From NCBI RefSeq assembly GCF_019890675.1, contig NZ_JAIOAA010000008.1, positions 124,001-188,000 of the forward strand: a stretch of 64,000 nt of DNA. The letters are read 5' to 3'. A model generated the notes under the pieces. The model saw only the letters and a program-made list of their open reading frames with translations, had not been told where the DNA came from and did not search any database. The translations under genes and the position numbers were made by a program. Positions 7,465 through 16,650 of this stretch are shown here, piece by piece. Source of the stretch: Micromonospora sp. PLK6-60. GTDB lineage: Bacteria > Actinomycetota > Actinomycetes > Mycobacteriales > Micromonosporaceae. Numbering within the stretch: the first letter of the stretch is position 1; the number at the start of each line of letters is the position of its first letter.

Positions 7465-8475
7465 ATGGCCTCACCCACTCCGCGTTCTTCGTCACCCACG
7501 GGACCGTCCACGCCGGCGGCCGCCCCGGCCGCCCGCCCGTCGCCGGCCACCGCCCGGCCCGCGCTGGTGTGGACCGCGCTGGGCCTGGTCTACGTCCTGT
7601 GGGGCTCCACCTACCTGGGCATCCGGGTGGCCGTGGAGACGCTGCCGCCGCTGCTCTCGGCGGGCCTGCGGTTCGCCGCCGCGGCGGTCGTGCTGGCGGT
7701 GCTGCTGCGACTGCGGCGCGGTCCCGGCGCGCTGCGCGTCGACCGTCGTCAGCTCGTGGCCGCCGCCGGAGTCGGGGTGCTGCTGCTCGCCGGCGGCAAC
7801 GGACTGGTGGTGCTCGCCGAGTCCGGCCCGCCCGGGACGGCGTTGCCCTCCGGGGTGGCCGCGCTGCTGGTGGCCACCGTCCCGCTGCTGGTGGTGCTGC
7901 TGCGTACGGTCACCGGCGACCGCCCCCGGGCCTGGACGCTGGCCGGGGTGACCGTCGGGTTCGCCGGGCTGGTGCTGCTGGTGCTGCCCCGCGGCGCGGG
8001 CGCGGTGCCGCTGGCCGGGGCGTTGACCGTGGTCGTCGGCGCCGTCTGCTGGTCGGTCGGCTCGTTCCTCTCCGGCCGGCTGCGGATGCCGGACGACCCG
8101 TTCGTGGCCACCGTCTACGAGATGGCCGCCGGCTCGGCGCTGCTCGTCGTGCTCGGCGCGGCCCGGGGCGAGCTGTCCGGCTTCGACCCGGCGCAGGTCA
8201 GCACCCGCTCGTGGCTGGCGCTCGGCTACCTCACGGTGGCCGGCTCGCTGGTCGCCTTCACCGCGTACGTGTGGCTGCTGCAGAACGCGCCCATCTCGCT
8301 CGTCGCCACGTACGCCTACGTGAACCCGGCGGTCGCGGTGGCGCTCGGCGCGCTGCTCGTCGCCGAGCCGGTCACCCCGGCGGTGCTGCTCGGCGGCGCG
8401 GTGATCGTGGCCGGGGTGGCCCTGGTGGTGACCACCGAGCGTCCCCGCCGGAAGGCTCAGATCAGCCGCAGCTGA
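7465..8475 (+). CDS. EamA/DMT superfamily transporter
   Basis: 336 aa with ten predicted membrane helices in two five-helix EamA repeats. YVLWGSTYLGIRVAVETLPPLLSAGLRF is the typical start of repeat 1, and the second repeat contains SVGSFLSGRL and PISLVATYAYVNPAVAVALGALLVAEPVTP, the family's characteristic re-entrant region. About 30 hydrophilic Pro/Ala/Ser residues precede helix 1. Such proteins export amino acids or small metabolites; the substrate cannot be predicted. Its 3' end overlaps the convergent PHP-UvrD gene by 19 bases, so the two mRNAs are mutually antisense at their ends. Confidence 0.88.
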   Translation: MASPTPRSSSPTGPSTPAAAPAARPSPATARPALVWTALGLVYVLWGSTYLGIRVAVETLPPLLSAGLRFAAAAVVLAVLLRLRRGPGALRVDRRQLVAAAGVGVLLLAGGNGLVVLAESGPPGTALPSGVAALLVATVPLLVVLLRTVTGDRPRAWTLAGVTVGFAGLVLLVLPRGAGAVPLAGALTVVVGAVCWSVGSFLSGRLRMPDDPFVATVYEMAAGSALLVVLGAARGELSGFDPAQVSTRSWLALGYLTVAGSLVAFTAYVWLLQNAPISLVATYAYVNPAVAVALGALLVAEPVTPAVLLGGAVIVAGVALVVTTERPRRKAQISRS

Positions 8476-11400
8476 CGGTCCCGGGGCCGGCGGGGCTCGC
8501 TGTCGCCGAACCGTTCGAACAGCCCGGCGTCGATGTCGGTCAGGAAGGGCGACGGCCCGACCTCGCGTTCCGCGCCGTGCCGGGACCGGCGCGCCGCGTG
8601 CGTCACGTAGAGCCGGTCCTGGGCCCGGGTCAGCCCGACGAAGAACAACCGCCGCTCCTCGGCCACCTGCTCGTCGTCCGGCGTGCTGCCCGGCCAGCGC
8701 AGCGGCAGCAGGCCGTCCTCCGCCCCGACCAGGAAGACCACCGGGAACTCCAGCCCCTTGGCGGCGTGCAGGGTGAGCAGGGTGACCGCCTCGGCGCGCG
8801 GGTCGAGCGCGTCCACCTCCGCGCCGGTGGCGAGCTGGGACAGGAACGCCGCCAGATCGTCGCCGCAGCGCCGGGCCAGCGGGGTGAGCAGGTCCACCGC
8901 CGACCGGACGTCCTCCGGGCGTACCGCGCCGGTGCCGTCCAGCGTCGGCACCGCGAAGCGTTCCGCCAACACCTGCCCGGCCAGCCGGACCCGGGCGGCC
9001 AACGAGCCGTCGAGCCCGGTGTGCCGCAGCTCGCGGGCGATCGCGGCGACCCCGGGCCGGTCCCGCAGCCGGTCGTGCGAGCGCTTCTGCACCGGGATGT
9101 TCCCCCGGGACAGCGCGTCCAGGATCGGTGCGGCCTGCGCGTCGGTGCGGTAGAGCACCGCGATGTCGGCGAAGGACAGCTCGGTGGACCGGCCGTCGAT
9201 CCGGCCGGAGTCCAGCGAGCGGTGGGAGAGGCCGCCGACCAGTTCGTCGATGGTGCGTACCACGAAGTCGGCCTCGTCCACGGCGGACCCCGCCGCGTAT
9301 CGGCCGACCAGCGGGGCCTCCGGGTCGAGTCGGGCCGGGTCGAGCCGGCGGCCGCGGACCAGCGACGACGGCGCGATGGCCTGGACCGCGGCGGCCAGGA
9401 TCGGCGCCGAGGAGCGGTAGTTGCGGTTCAGCCGGACCAGCCGGGCGTCGGTGAAGTCCTGCGAGAACCGCAGGAAGTAGCCGACGTCCGCGCCCCGGAA
9501 CGAGTAGATCGCCTGGTCCGGGTCGCCGATCGCGCACAGGTTGCCGTCGGCGGGACTGAGCAGCCGCAGCAGCTCGTACTGGACGGCGTCGACGTCCTGG
9601 TACTCGTCGACGAAGATCCACTTCCACCGCTCGCGGTACTCGCGGACCAGCTTCCGGTCACCGCGCAGCAGCGCCACCGGCAGGGTGAGCAGCTCGTCCA
9701 GGTCGACCAGGTCGTGCTTGCGCAGCAGCGCGACGTACCGGTCGGCGTCGTCACCGGCCTCCGCGCGGGCCGCCGCCCGGTCGGCGTCGTCGGCGATCCG
9801 GAAGTCCGCCGGCAGCCCGACGGCCTCGGCGTTCTCCCGCAGGATGGTCAACCCGAGGGAGTGGAAGGTGCCCACCGTGACGTCCTCGGCCACCGGCCCG
9901 AGCAGCCCGTCCAGGCGGTGCCGCAGCTCCTCGGCCGCCCGGCGGGTGAAGGTGATCGCCAGGCACTGGTCCGGGAAGACGTTCAGCTCCGCGCAGAGGT
10001 ACGCGATCCGGTGGGTAAGCGTCCGGGTCTTACCGGTGCCCGGACCGGCCACGATGAGCAGCGGCCCACCCGGCGCGGAGGCGGCCACCCGCTGCATCGC
10101 GTCCAACCGGTCGAGCAGACCGGTGCCGACCTCCTCCATGCCGGCCAGCATCGGCTCGAACGGCTCGTGCGGGGAGGGTGCCGGCGCGATCGGCGGCGGG
10201 GGCGCGGCGGCCGGCTTGCGCTTCGGCTCCGGCCCGGTCGCCGCCGGGCGCCGGGTCTTCGGCTTCGGCGCCGGCTCCACCGGCCGGCGCTGCGCGGGCA
10301 CCGACACGGGTACGTCGAAGAGCGTCTCCTGCGCCGCCGACCCGCCGCCGCCCAGCTCGGCCGGGTCGAAGAGGGTGATCACCCCGTACTCGCCGTCGTA
10401 ACCCGGCACCCGGCGCACCTCGCCGCGGCGCAACCGGCCGATGCCCTCGGCGAGCAGCTCGCCGCCGACCCGGCCGATCTCGTCCAGCGGCGCACGGGTG
10501 AGGATCTCCAGCTCCGGCCCGAGCGCGGCGACCAGCTCGTGGAGCCTGCCCTCGACCTTCTTCGAGCGGGCGCCCACCTTGTTGATCTCACCGAGGATCT
10601 CGGCCAGCGGCACCAGGTGGGTCACCGGGCGGGCGTGCGCCGGCCGGTGCCCCTCCGGCCGGTCGGCCAGCTCCTCGACCCGGCTCAGCACCCCCACGGT
10701 CAACGGCTTGCCGCACTCCGGGCAGCGCCCGCCGGCCTCCCGGGTCCGCTCCGGGGCCCAGTTGACCCCGCAGAGCCGGTGCCCGTCGGCGTGGTACTTG
10801 CCCTCCTCCGGGAAGAACTCGATGGTCCCGGCCAGCCCGTCCCCGGTGCGCAGCGCCTCGCGTACCGCGAAGTAGTCGCGGTCGGTGCCCAGCAGCGTCG
10901 CCTCCCGGGCCAGCGCCGGCGGGGAGTGCGCGTCGGAGTTGGAGACCAGTTGGTAGCGGTCCAGGCTGCCGACCCGCCAGTTCATCTCCGGGTCGGAGGA
11001 GAGGCCGGTCTCCACCGCGAAGATGTGCTCGGCCAGGTCGGCGTAGCAGTCGGCGATCGCGTCGAAGCCCGACTTCGAGCCCAGCGCGGAGAACCAGGGC
11101 GTCCAGATGTGCGCCGGGACCAGGTAGCCGTCCGGGCTGGCGGTCAGGGTGATCTCCAGCAGGTCGCGGGAGTCCAGCCCGAGGATCGGCCGGCCGTCCG
11201 AGCCGAGGTTGCCGATCCGGCCCAGCGCGGCGTTGAACCGGGCCACCGCGTCCAGGTCCGGCAGGTAGACCAGATGGTGCACCTTGCGGGTCCGGTCGTC
11301 CCGCTTGTAGATCGTGGAGATCTCCACGCTGAGCATGAACCGGACCGGGTCGGTCTCCGCCTCGCTCGCCAGCCGGGGCGGCAGCCGCCGGGCGATGTCC

Positions 11401-11666
11401 CGCTCCGCCTCGGGGCTGAGCCGGTACAGGCCCGGCTCGGCCGGGTGCAGCGTCTCGCGCAGGTGGTCGTACCAGGCCGGGTGGGTGAAGTCGCCGGTGC
11501 CGAGCAGGTCGATGCCCTTGCGCCGGGCCCACCAACCGAGGTTGGGCAGGGTCAGGTCGCGGCTGCACGCGCGGGAGTATTTCGAGTGGATGTGCAGGTC
11601 CGCGACGAGCGGCGGGGAGCCGCCGGGGGGTACGGCGCTGAACGGGGGCACGCCGCATCCTGTCAC
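8457..11666 (-). CDS. PHP phosphoesterase-zinc ribbon-UvrD helicase fusion protein
   Basis: 1069 aa in two enzymes joined by a Pro/Ala/Lys linker (about residues 440-510). Residues 20-400 are a PHP domain: VADLHIHSKYSRACS, TGDFTHP, MLSVEIS, a metal-site histidine in PAHIWTPW and SNSDAHSPP, followed by a Cys pair CPECG probably in a zinc ribbon with LCGVNW. Residues 515-1069 are a UvrD/Rep SF1 helicase: Walker A GPGTGKT, FTRRAAEELRHR, DEYQDVD, GDPDQAIYSFRGAD, NYRSS, TLHAAKGLEFPVV and GLTRAQ. The PHP half suggests a nuclease or phosphoesterase acting on unwound DNA in repair. Start GTG 11666 or GTG 11651; no clear ribosome site. Confidence 0.88.
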   Translation of the reverse strand: MTGCGVPPFSAVPPGGSPPLVADLHIHSKYSRACSRDLTLPNLGWWARRKGIDLLGTGDFTHPAWYDHLRETLHPAEPGLYRLSPEAERDIARRLPPRLASEAETDPVRFMLSVEISTIYKRDDRTRKVHHLVYLPDLDAVARFNAALGRIGNLGSDGRPILGLDSRDLLEITLTASPDGYLVPAHIWTPWFSALGSKSGFDAIADCYADLAEHIFAVETGLSSDPEMNWRVGSLDRYQLVSNSDAHSPPALAREATLLGTDRDYFAVREALRTGDGLAGTIEFFPEEGKYHADGHRLCGVNWAPERTREAGGRCPECGKPLTVGVLSRVEELADRPEGHRPAHARPVTHLVPLAEILGEINKVGARSKKVEGRLHELVAALGPELEILTRAPLDEIGRVGGELLAEGIGRLRRGEVRRVPGYDGEYGVITLFDPAELGGGGSAAQETLFDVPVSVPAQRRPVEPAPKPKTRRPAATGPEPKRKPAAAPPPPIAPAPSPHEPFEPMLAGMEEVGTGLLDRLDAMQRVAASAPGGPLLIVAGPGTGKTRTLTHRIAYLCAELNVFPDQCLAITFTRRAAEELRHRLDGLLGPVAEDVTVGTFHSLGLTILRENAEAVGLPADFRIADDADRAAARAEAGDDADRYVALLRKHDLVDLDELLTLPVALLRGDRKLVREYRERWKWIFVDEYQDVDAVQYELLRLLSPADGNLCAIGDPDQAIYSFRGADVGYFLRFSQDFTDARLVRLNRNYRSSAPILAAAVQAIAPSSLVRGRRLDPARLDPEAPLVGRYAAGSAVDEADFVVRTIDELVGGLSHRSLDSGRIDGRSTELSFADIAVLYRTDAQAAPILDALSRGNIPVQKRSHDRLRDRPGVAAIARELRHTGLDGSLAARVRLAGQVLAERFAVPTLDGTGAVRPEDVRSAVDLLTPLARRCGDDLAAFLSQLATGAEVDALDPRAEAVTLLTLHAAKGLEFPVVFLVGAEDGLLPLRWPGSTPDDEQVAEERRLFFVGLTRAQDRLYVTHAARRSRHGAEREVGPSPFLTDIDAGLFERFGDSEPRRPRDRQLRLI

Positions 11667-11739
11667 GACCGTTGGCGTACCCGCCCGCCGCCACGCTCAC
11701 GCGTGACCTGAGCAATCCCCGCGCGGGCTTCGCCGACCG

Positions 11740-13107
11740 TCAGGCGCTGCGCAGCTCGACCAGGCTGACCTGCGGCTCGGCGCCGACCCGCACCGGCGGA
11801 CCCCAGAAACCCGCGCCGTTGGTGACGTACACCTTGGTGCCGTCCACCTCGCCGAGGCCGGAGACGATCGGCTGCTCCAGGCCGACCGCCAGGTTGAACG
11901 GCACCATCTGGCCGCCGTGGGTGTGCCCGGACAGTTGCAGGTCCACCCCGAACCTCGCCGCCTCCTGCGCGGCCACCGGCTGGTGGGCCAGCAGCACCAC
12001 CGGCCGGCCCGGGTCACGGTCACCCAGCGCCGCCGCGTAGTCCGCCGGGGCCGCCAGGCCGGTGCCGGCCGCCGAGACGTCGTTCACCCCGGCCAGGTCC
12101 AGCACCCCACCCGGCGTACGGATCTCCTGGCGGGTGTTCTGCAACACCCGCAGGCCGAGCCGGTCGACCTCCCGGACCCACTCCTCGACGCCCGAGTAGT
12201 ACTCGTGGTTGCCGGTGACGAAGAAGCTGCCGTAGCGGGAGCGCAGGCCGCGCAGCGGTTCGGCCGCCGCGCCCAGCTCCGCCACCGTGCCGTCGACCAG
12301 GTCACCGACGACCGCCACCAGGTCGGCGTCCAGCCGGTTGATCGCGGCCACGATCCGCTCGGTGTGCGCCCGCCCGCGCAGCGGGCCGAGGTGGATGTCG
12401 GAGACGGTGGCGATGCGCAGGCCGTCCATCCGCCGGGGCAGCTTCGCCAGCGGGATGCGCACCCGGTCCAGCTGGGGCGGGCCGAGCGCGGTGCGTACGC
12501 CGTACCCGGTCACGCCGACCGCGGTGAGGCCGGCGAAGATGGCCGCCCCACGGGCCAGCAGCAACCGGCGACCGGGGTCGTGGTCCGGCCGGCCGCCGGT
12601 GCCGGCGGGCGGCGTTGCCCCGGCGGGCGGTGCGGCCCCGGCGTCCGGCGTGGACCCGGCGGGCGGTGCGGCCTCGGCGAGCGAGGTGGGGGCCTCGGTG
12701 GCCGGCGGTGGGGTGGTGGCGGTCCGGCCGGCGGCGGGCGGTTCGGTGGCCGGGCCGGCGGCGCCCACCAGCACCGGTTCCGGCGCGGCGTCGGCCGGCG
12801 CGGTGGCGGCCCGGCGGCGCAGCGCCAGCTTCGCCACCGCCATGGGCACCTCCAGCACCACCAGCGCGACCAGCAGGTAGAACATCACCGCCAGCCAGAG
12901 GTAGCCGGGCCAGGCCAGCCAGTACATCCCGGCCCGGGTGCCCACCAGGGTGGCCGGCACCAGCAGCGCCAGCACCACGGCGAGGATCGAGCCGGCCCGG
13001 CGCACCCGCCCCGGCGCGGTGGTGTCCTTCACCAGCCGCTTCCACAGATAGAGGTGGATCAGACCGGTGAGCAGCGCCAGCACCGCCACGAACCCCACGA
13101 CCGCCAA
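11740..13107 (-). CDS. Membrane-anchored metallophosphoesterase (YkuE-like)
   Basis: 455 aa. Four N-terminal membrane helices (about residues 3-110), a low-complexity Ala/Pro/Thr region (115-185), another hydrophobic segment (LLLARGAAIFAGLTAVGVTGYG), then a calcineurin-like phosphoesterase domain with VSDIHLGP, VGDLVDG, GNHEYY, LLAHQP and LSGHTHGGQ, all the metal-binding blocks of the family. Enzymes of this YkuE branch act on the extracytoplasmic face in known cases. Start TTG 13107 has GAGGAC upstream. It is the last gene of the - strand run beginning at 15292, 14 bases after moaD; 73 bases separate it from the PHP-UvrD gene. Confidence 0.87.
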   Translation of the reverse strand: MAVVGFVAVLALLTGLIHLYLWKRLVKDTTAPGRVRRAGSILAVVLALLVPATLVGTRAGMYWLAWPGYLWLAVMFYLLVALVVLEVPMAVAKLALRRRAATAPADAAPEPVLVGAAGPATEPPAAGRTATTPPPATEAPTSLAEAAPPAGSTPDAGAAPPAGATPPAGTGGRPDHDPGRRLLLARGAAIFAGLTAVGVTGYGVRTALGPPQLDRVRIPLAKLPRRMDGLRIATVSDIHLGPLRGRAHTERIVAAINRLDADLVAVVGDLVDGTVAELGAAAEPLRGLRSRYGSFFVTGNHEYYSGVEEWVREVDRLGLRVLQNTRQEIRTPGGVLDLAGVNDVSAAGTGLAAPADYAAALGDRDPGRPVVLLAHQPVAAQEAARFGVDLQLSGHTHGGQMVPFNLAVGLEQPIVSGLGEVDGTKVYVTNGAGFWGPPVRVGAEPQVSLVELRSA

Positions 13108-13121
13108 CGCCTCGTCCTCTC

Positions 13122-13367
13122 TCAGCCGCCGGCGAAGGGCGGCAGCACGTCGATCGTGGCGCCGGCCGGCAGCGGGGTGGCCCGATCATGACAGGCCACG
13201 CCGTCGACCAGGAAACTCGCCGCCCGCAACACGCGGGCCAGCCGTTCGCCGTGCCGCCCGGCCAGCTCGGCGGTCACCTCGTCCAGGGACCGGCCGGCGG
13301 GCACGGCCTCCTCGGTGCGACCGGCCGCGGCCCGGGCGCCGGCGAAATACCGGACGGTCAGCTCCAC
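13122..13367 (-). CDS. moaD: Molybdopterin synthase sulfur carrier MoaD
   Basis: 81 aa beta-grasp protein ending in the functional Gly-Gly (VLPPFAGG), which is adenylated and converted to thiocarboxylate to deliver sulfur to MoaE. VRYFAGARAAAGRTEE and LPAGATIDVLPP are typical of MoaD. Start GTG 13367 lies three bases after the moaA stop, so moaA and moaD are probably translated together. Its partner MoaE is encoded at 1928-2365. Confidence 0.92.
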   Translation of the reverse strand: MELTVRYFAGARAAAGRTEEAVPAGRSLDEVTAELAGRHGERLARVLRAASFLVDGVACHDRATPLPAGATIDVLPPFAGG

Positions 13368-13370
13368 CGC

Positions 13371-14384
13371 TCAGCCGCCGATCGCCGACATCGGCCGGGC
13401 CGGTTGCAGGAACGCCGGGTCGTCGATGCCGTGACCGGCCCGCTTGCCCCACATCGCGGTGCGCCAGCGGCGGGCCATCTCGTCGTCGTCCGCCCCCGCG
13501 CGCAGCGCGCCGCGCAGGTCCGACTCGTCGGTGGCGAACAGGCAGGACCGGAGCTGTCCGTCCGCCGTCAGCCGGGTGCGGTCGCAGGCGCCGCAGAACG
13601 GCCGGGTCACGCTCGCGATCACGCCGACCCGGGCCGGCCCGCCGTCCACCAGCCAGGTCTCGGCGGGTGCCGCGCCCCGCTCGGTCGGATCGGCGGTCAG
13701 CGCGAACTCGCCACGCAGGGCGGTCAGGATCTCGTCGGCGGTGACCATGGTGGCCCGGTCCCAGCCGTGCTGCGCGTCCAGCGGCATCTGCTCGATGAAG
13801 CGCAGCTGGTAGCCCTGGGCCAGGGCGAACCGGAGCAGCGCGGGCGCCTCGTCGTCGTTGACCCCGCGCATCAGCACCGAGTTCACCTTGACCGGGGTCA
13901 GCCCGGCCGCGGCCGCGCCGGCCAGGCCGGCGAGCACGTCGGCCAGCCGGTCCCGCCGGGTCAGCCGGCTGAACCGGTCCCGGTCCAGGGTGTCCAGCGA
14001 GACGTTCACCCGGTCCAGACCGGCGGCGCGCAGGGCGGGCGCGAGGCGCGCCAGACCGATGCCGTTGGTGGTCAGCGAGATCCTCGGTCGCGGCTCCAGC
14101 GCGGCCACCGCGGCCACGATGCCGGGCAGGCCGGGGCGGATCAGCGGCTCGCCGCCGGTGAAACGCACCTCGGTCACGCCGAGCCGCCGCACGGCCACCC
14201 GGACCAGCCGGACGATCTCCTCGTCGGTGAGCAGCTGCGGCCCGGCCAGCCAGGGCAGCCCCTCCGCCGGCATGCAGTACGTGCAGCGCAGGTTGCACTT
14301 GTCGGTCAGCGACACCCGCAGGTCCCGGGCGACCCGGCCGTACCGGTCGACGAGGACCCCGTCGGTCGTCGGCGCGGCGGTCAC
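13371..14384 (-). CDS. moaA: GTP 3',8-cyclase MoaA (radical SAM)
   Basis: 337 aa. MoaA uses SAM and two 4Fe-4S clusters to convert GTP to 3',8-cyclo-GTP, the first committed Moco step. The N-terminal cluster motif is CNLRCTYC, the C-terminal cluster is CGACDRTRLTADGQLRSC, and the protein ends ...SAIGG with the Gly-Gly tail needed in MoaA. FTGGEPLIRPGL and TTNGIGL are the usual radical SAM blocks. Start GTG 14384 overlaps the preceding stop (GTGA); a TACGGT box at 14391-14396 could also allow independent leaderless initiation. moaC, its partner, is at the left edge of the window. Confidence 0.94.
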   Translation of the reverse strand: MTAAPTTDGVLVDRYGRVARDLRVSLTDKCNLRCTYCMPAEGLPWLAGPQLLTDEEIVRLVRVAVRRLGVTEVRFTGGEPLIRPGLPGIVAAVAALEPRPRISLTTNGIGLARLAPALRAAGLDRVNVSLDTLDRDRFSRLTRRDRLADVLAGLAGAAAAGLTPVKVNSVLMRGVNDDEAPALLRFALAQGYQLRFIEQMPLDAQHGWDRATMVTADEILTALRGEFALTADPTERGAAPAETWLVDGGPARVGVIASVTRPFCGACDRTRLTADGQLRSCLFATDESDLRGALRAGADDDEMARRWRTAMWGKRAGHGIDDPAFLQPARPMSAIGG

Positions 14385-15292
14385 CTGTCGACCGTAGCGC
14401 GCCCGGCACCGCGCAGGGCGGCCCGGGCCGCGCCGGTTACCGCATCCCGGTACGCCCCACCGAACAGCGCCGTGTGCACCAGCAGGAGGTGGAGCTGGTG
14501 CAGCGGCATCCGCGCCCGCCAACCGTCCGCCAACGGCCACGTCTCCTCGTACGCGGCCAGGATCCGCGCCAGGTGCGGCGGGCCGCCGAAGAGCGCGAGC
14601 TGGGCCAGGTCGGTCTCCCGATGCCCGCCGTGCGCGGCCGGGTCGATCAACCAGACCCGCTCGTCGGCGCCCCAGAGCAGGTTGCCCGGCCACAGGTCGC
14701 CGTGGATCCGGCTCGGCGGCTCGTCCCCGCCGAACTCGCCGATCCGGTCCAGCACCTCCGTCACCAGGGCGGCGTCGGGCGCGGTGAGCGCGCCACCGTC
14801 GACCGACCGGCGCAGGTACGGTTCGAGCCGGCAGCGGGCGAACCAGGCGGACCACGGGCCGGGGTCGGGGGTGTTCTCCGCCGGTAGCGCGCCGATGAAC
14901 CCGGGCCAGTCGGCGCCGAAGGCCGGTGCCCCGCCCCGGTGCAGGCCGGCGAGCTCCCGGCCGAACCGCTCGGCGGCCTCCGGCGTCGGCTCGCCCGGCT
15001 CCACCCAGTCCAGCGCCAGCAGCCCGGGCAGCGCCACCAGCACCTCCGGCACGGCCACCGTGCCGGCCGCCCGCAACCAGCGCAGCCCGGCTGCCTCGGT
15101 GGCGAAGAACCCGTCAGGCACCGGGCCGGCCGTCTCCGGCCAGGTCTTGGCGAAGATCGAGTGCCCGTCGTCCAGGGTCAGCCGGGAGGCGGCGCAGCTG
15201 TCACCGCCCGCGACGGGCGTCTCCCGGATCCGCTGGTGGGTCAGGAACGTCGGCAGGTGTTCCGGGTGCGCCCGCAGGTACGCCAGGTCCAT
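14381..15292 (-). CDS. Fructosamine kinase family protein
   Basis: 303 aa kinase-fold protein. The glycine-poor N-lobe DSCAASRLTLDDGHSIFAKT with the conserved Lys, the catalytic loop RIHGDLWPGNLLW and metal-binding VWLIDPAAHGGHRETDLAQL are the hallmarks of the fructosamine-3-kinase/ketosamine-kinase family, which phosphorylates Amadori products to start deglycation, or related sugar amines. Start ATG 15292 follows a TACGTT -10 box by six bases (leaderless). Its stop overlaps the moaA start by four bases, an unexpected coupling between a deglycation-type kinase and Moco synthesis. Confidence 0.85.
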   Translation of the reverse strand: MDLAYLRAHPEHLPTFLTHQRIRETPVAGGDSCAASRLTLDDGHSIFAKTWPETAGPVPDGFFATEAAGLRWLRAAGTVAVPEVLVALPGLLALDWVEPGEPTPEAAERFGRELAGLHRGGAPAFGADWPGFIGALPAENTPDPGPWSAWFARCRLEPYLRRSVDGGALTAPDAALVTEVLDRIGEFGGDEPPSRIHGDLWPGNLLWGADERVWLIDPAAHGGHRETDLAQLALFGGPPHLARILAAYEETWPLADGWRARMPLHQLHLLLVHTALFGGAYRDAVTGAARAALRGAGRATVDR

Positions 15293-15298
15293 GTGCGC

Positions 15299-15304
15299 AA
15301 CGTA
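15299..15304 (-). promoter_or_regulatory. -10 element of the fructosamine kinase-moaA-moaD operon
   Basis: TACGTT on the - strand, six bases before ATG 15292; consistent with leaderless transcription of the operon's first gene. Confidence 0.5.
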
Positions 15305-15464
15305 GCCCGTCGGCGCGCGGCGTGTGTCCCGGGCGCGTCGGAGCTCCGCGCGGGAGGGTGCCGGTTGCGGCTCCACCTGCGGAGATACGGAGGGTGACTG
15401 TGGATAACCCGCGTGTCATCCACAGGGCCTGTCGGGGCGCACCGGGGCCGCGCAGGCTGCCCGC

Positions 15465-16619
15465 ATGACCCCGACCGACCCCGCCCGCCTGGCCGTCCGC
15501 TCGCCCGCCGACCTCATCGCCGCCGTGCCGTATCTGCTCGGCTTCCATCCCGCCGACAGCGTGGTGGTGGTCGCGCTGCGCGGTCGCCGGATCATCTTCG
15601 CCGCCCGCGCGGACCTGCCCGATCCGGGCGCCGACCCGCAACCGCCGGCCCACCACCTCGCCGAGGTGATCCGGCGGCAGCGCGCCGACGCGGCCACCGT
15701 GATCGGGTACGGCCCGGCGGGCCGGGTGACGGCGGCCGTCGACGCCGTCCGGGCGGTGCTCGAAGGGGCCGGCCTGCTCCTGCTCGACGTCCTCCGGGTG
15801 ACCGACGGTCGGTACTGGTCCTACCTGTGCACCGAGGTCGACTGCTGCCCGCCCGACGGCAACCCGTACGACCCGGCGGCCAGTCAGGTCAGCGCGGCGG
15901 CCGTCCTCGCCGGGCAGGTCGCCCTGCCCGACCGGGCGGCCCTCACCGCCCAGGTGGCACCCCTGTCCGGCCCGGTACGCGTCGCCATGCGCCGGGCCAC
16001 CGCCCGGGCCGAAGGGCGGCTGACCCGGCTGCTGCGCCGCGCCGGCGGACCCGGCCGGCCGGCCGGCACCCCGCGGCCCGGAGTGGCCGACGGCGCCCTG
16101 TCCGACAGCGGCCGGTCTGACGGTGGCCCGCCGCTCGGCGCGACCGACGGCGAGCGGCCCGACGACCGGGCCGTGCACGGCGCCGGGGTGGCGGCGACGC
16201 GGTCGGCCCAGCGCCGGCACCGGCGGGGGGAGCGGTTAACCGACGACGAGGTCGCGTGGCTGAGTCTGCTGCTGACCCGGCTGTCGGTCCGCGACCACGC
16301 CTGGGAGCGCACCGACGGCCGGGACGCGGACATCAGCCTCTGGACCGACGTGGTCCGCCGGGCCGAGCCGGCGTTGACCGCCGCGCCGGCCAGCCTGCTG
16401 GCCTTCGCCGCCTGGCGGGCCGGGCAGGGCGCGCTGGCGGCGGTGGCCCTGGAACGGGCCCTGGCCGTCCAGCCGGGCTACTCGCTGGCCCTGCTCCTCG
16501 ACGACCTGCTCCGCCGGGGCGTACCCCCGTCGGAGCTGGACGGTTGGCCGGCCGTGGCCCTGCCGAACGTGGTCCGCAGGCGGGCCCGCCGCCCCCGCCT
16601 GCCCCGCCGCGGCGCCTGA
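15465..16619 (+). CDS. DUF4192 domain-containing protein
   Basis: 384 aa. The N-terminal SPADLIAAVPYLLGFHPADSVVVVALRG block is the signature of DUF4192, a family limited to actinobacteria and of unknown function. The middle carries VIGYGPAGRVTAAVDA and DGRYWSYLCTEVDCCPPDGNPYD, with a Cys pair seen across the family; residues about 190-250 are a poorly conserved Gly/Asp/Arg-rich insert; the C-terminus (LLAFAAWRAGQGALAAVALERAL) is helical. Start ATG 15465, with CAGGCT six bases upstream as a possible -10 box. No partner gene indicates a role. Confidence 0.87.
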   Translation: MTPTDPARLAVRSPADLIAAVPYLLGFHPADSVVVVALRGRRIIFAARADLPDPGADPQPPAHHLAEVIRRQRADAATVIGYGPAGRVTAAVDAVRAVLEGAGLLLLDVLRVTDGRYWSYLCTEVDCCPPDGNPYDPAASQVSAAAVLAGQVALPDRAALTAQVAPLSGPVRVAMRRATARAEGRLTRLLRRAGGPGRPAGTPRPGVADGALSDSGRSDGGPPLGATDGERPDDRAVHGAGVAATRSAQRRHRRGERLTDDEVAWLSLLLTRLSVRDHAWERTDGRDADISLWTDVVRRAEPALTAAPASLLAFAAWRAGQGALAAVALERALAVQPGYSLALLLDDLLRRGVPPSELDGWPAVALPNVVRRRARRPRLPRRGA

Positions 16620-16650
16620 CGCCCGCCGCTGGGTGCCCGCGCCCGCCCCG

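Noticed and set aside
7569..11711. 1380-codon open frame on the + strand opposite the PHP-UvrD gene
   Set aside because: It is a composition shadow: Arg/Gly/Pro-rich translation without conserved motifs, antisense to a gene with full domain signatures.
13188..15305. 705-codon + strand open frame across moaA and the fructosamine kinase
   Set aside because: Antisense to two well-identified genes; no family motifs; typical high-GC shadow.
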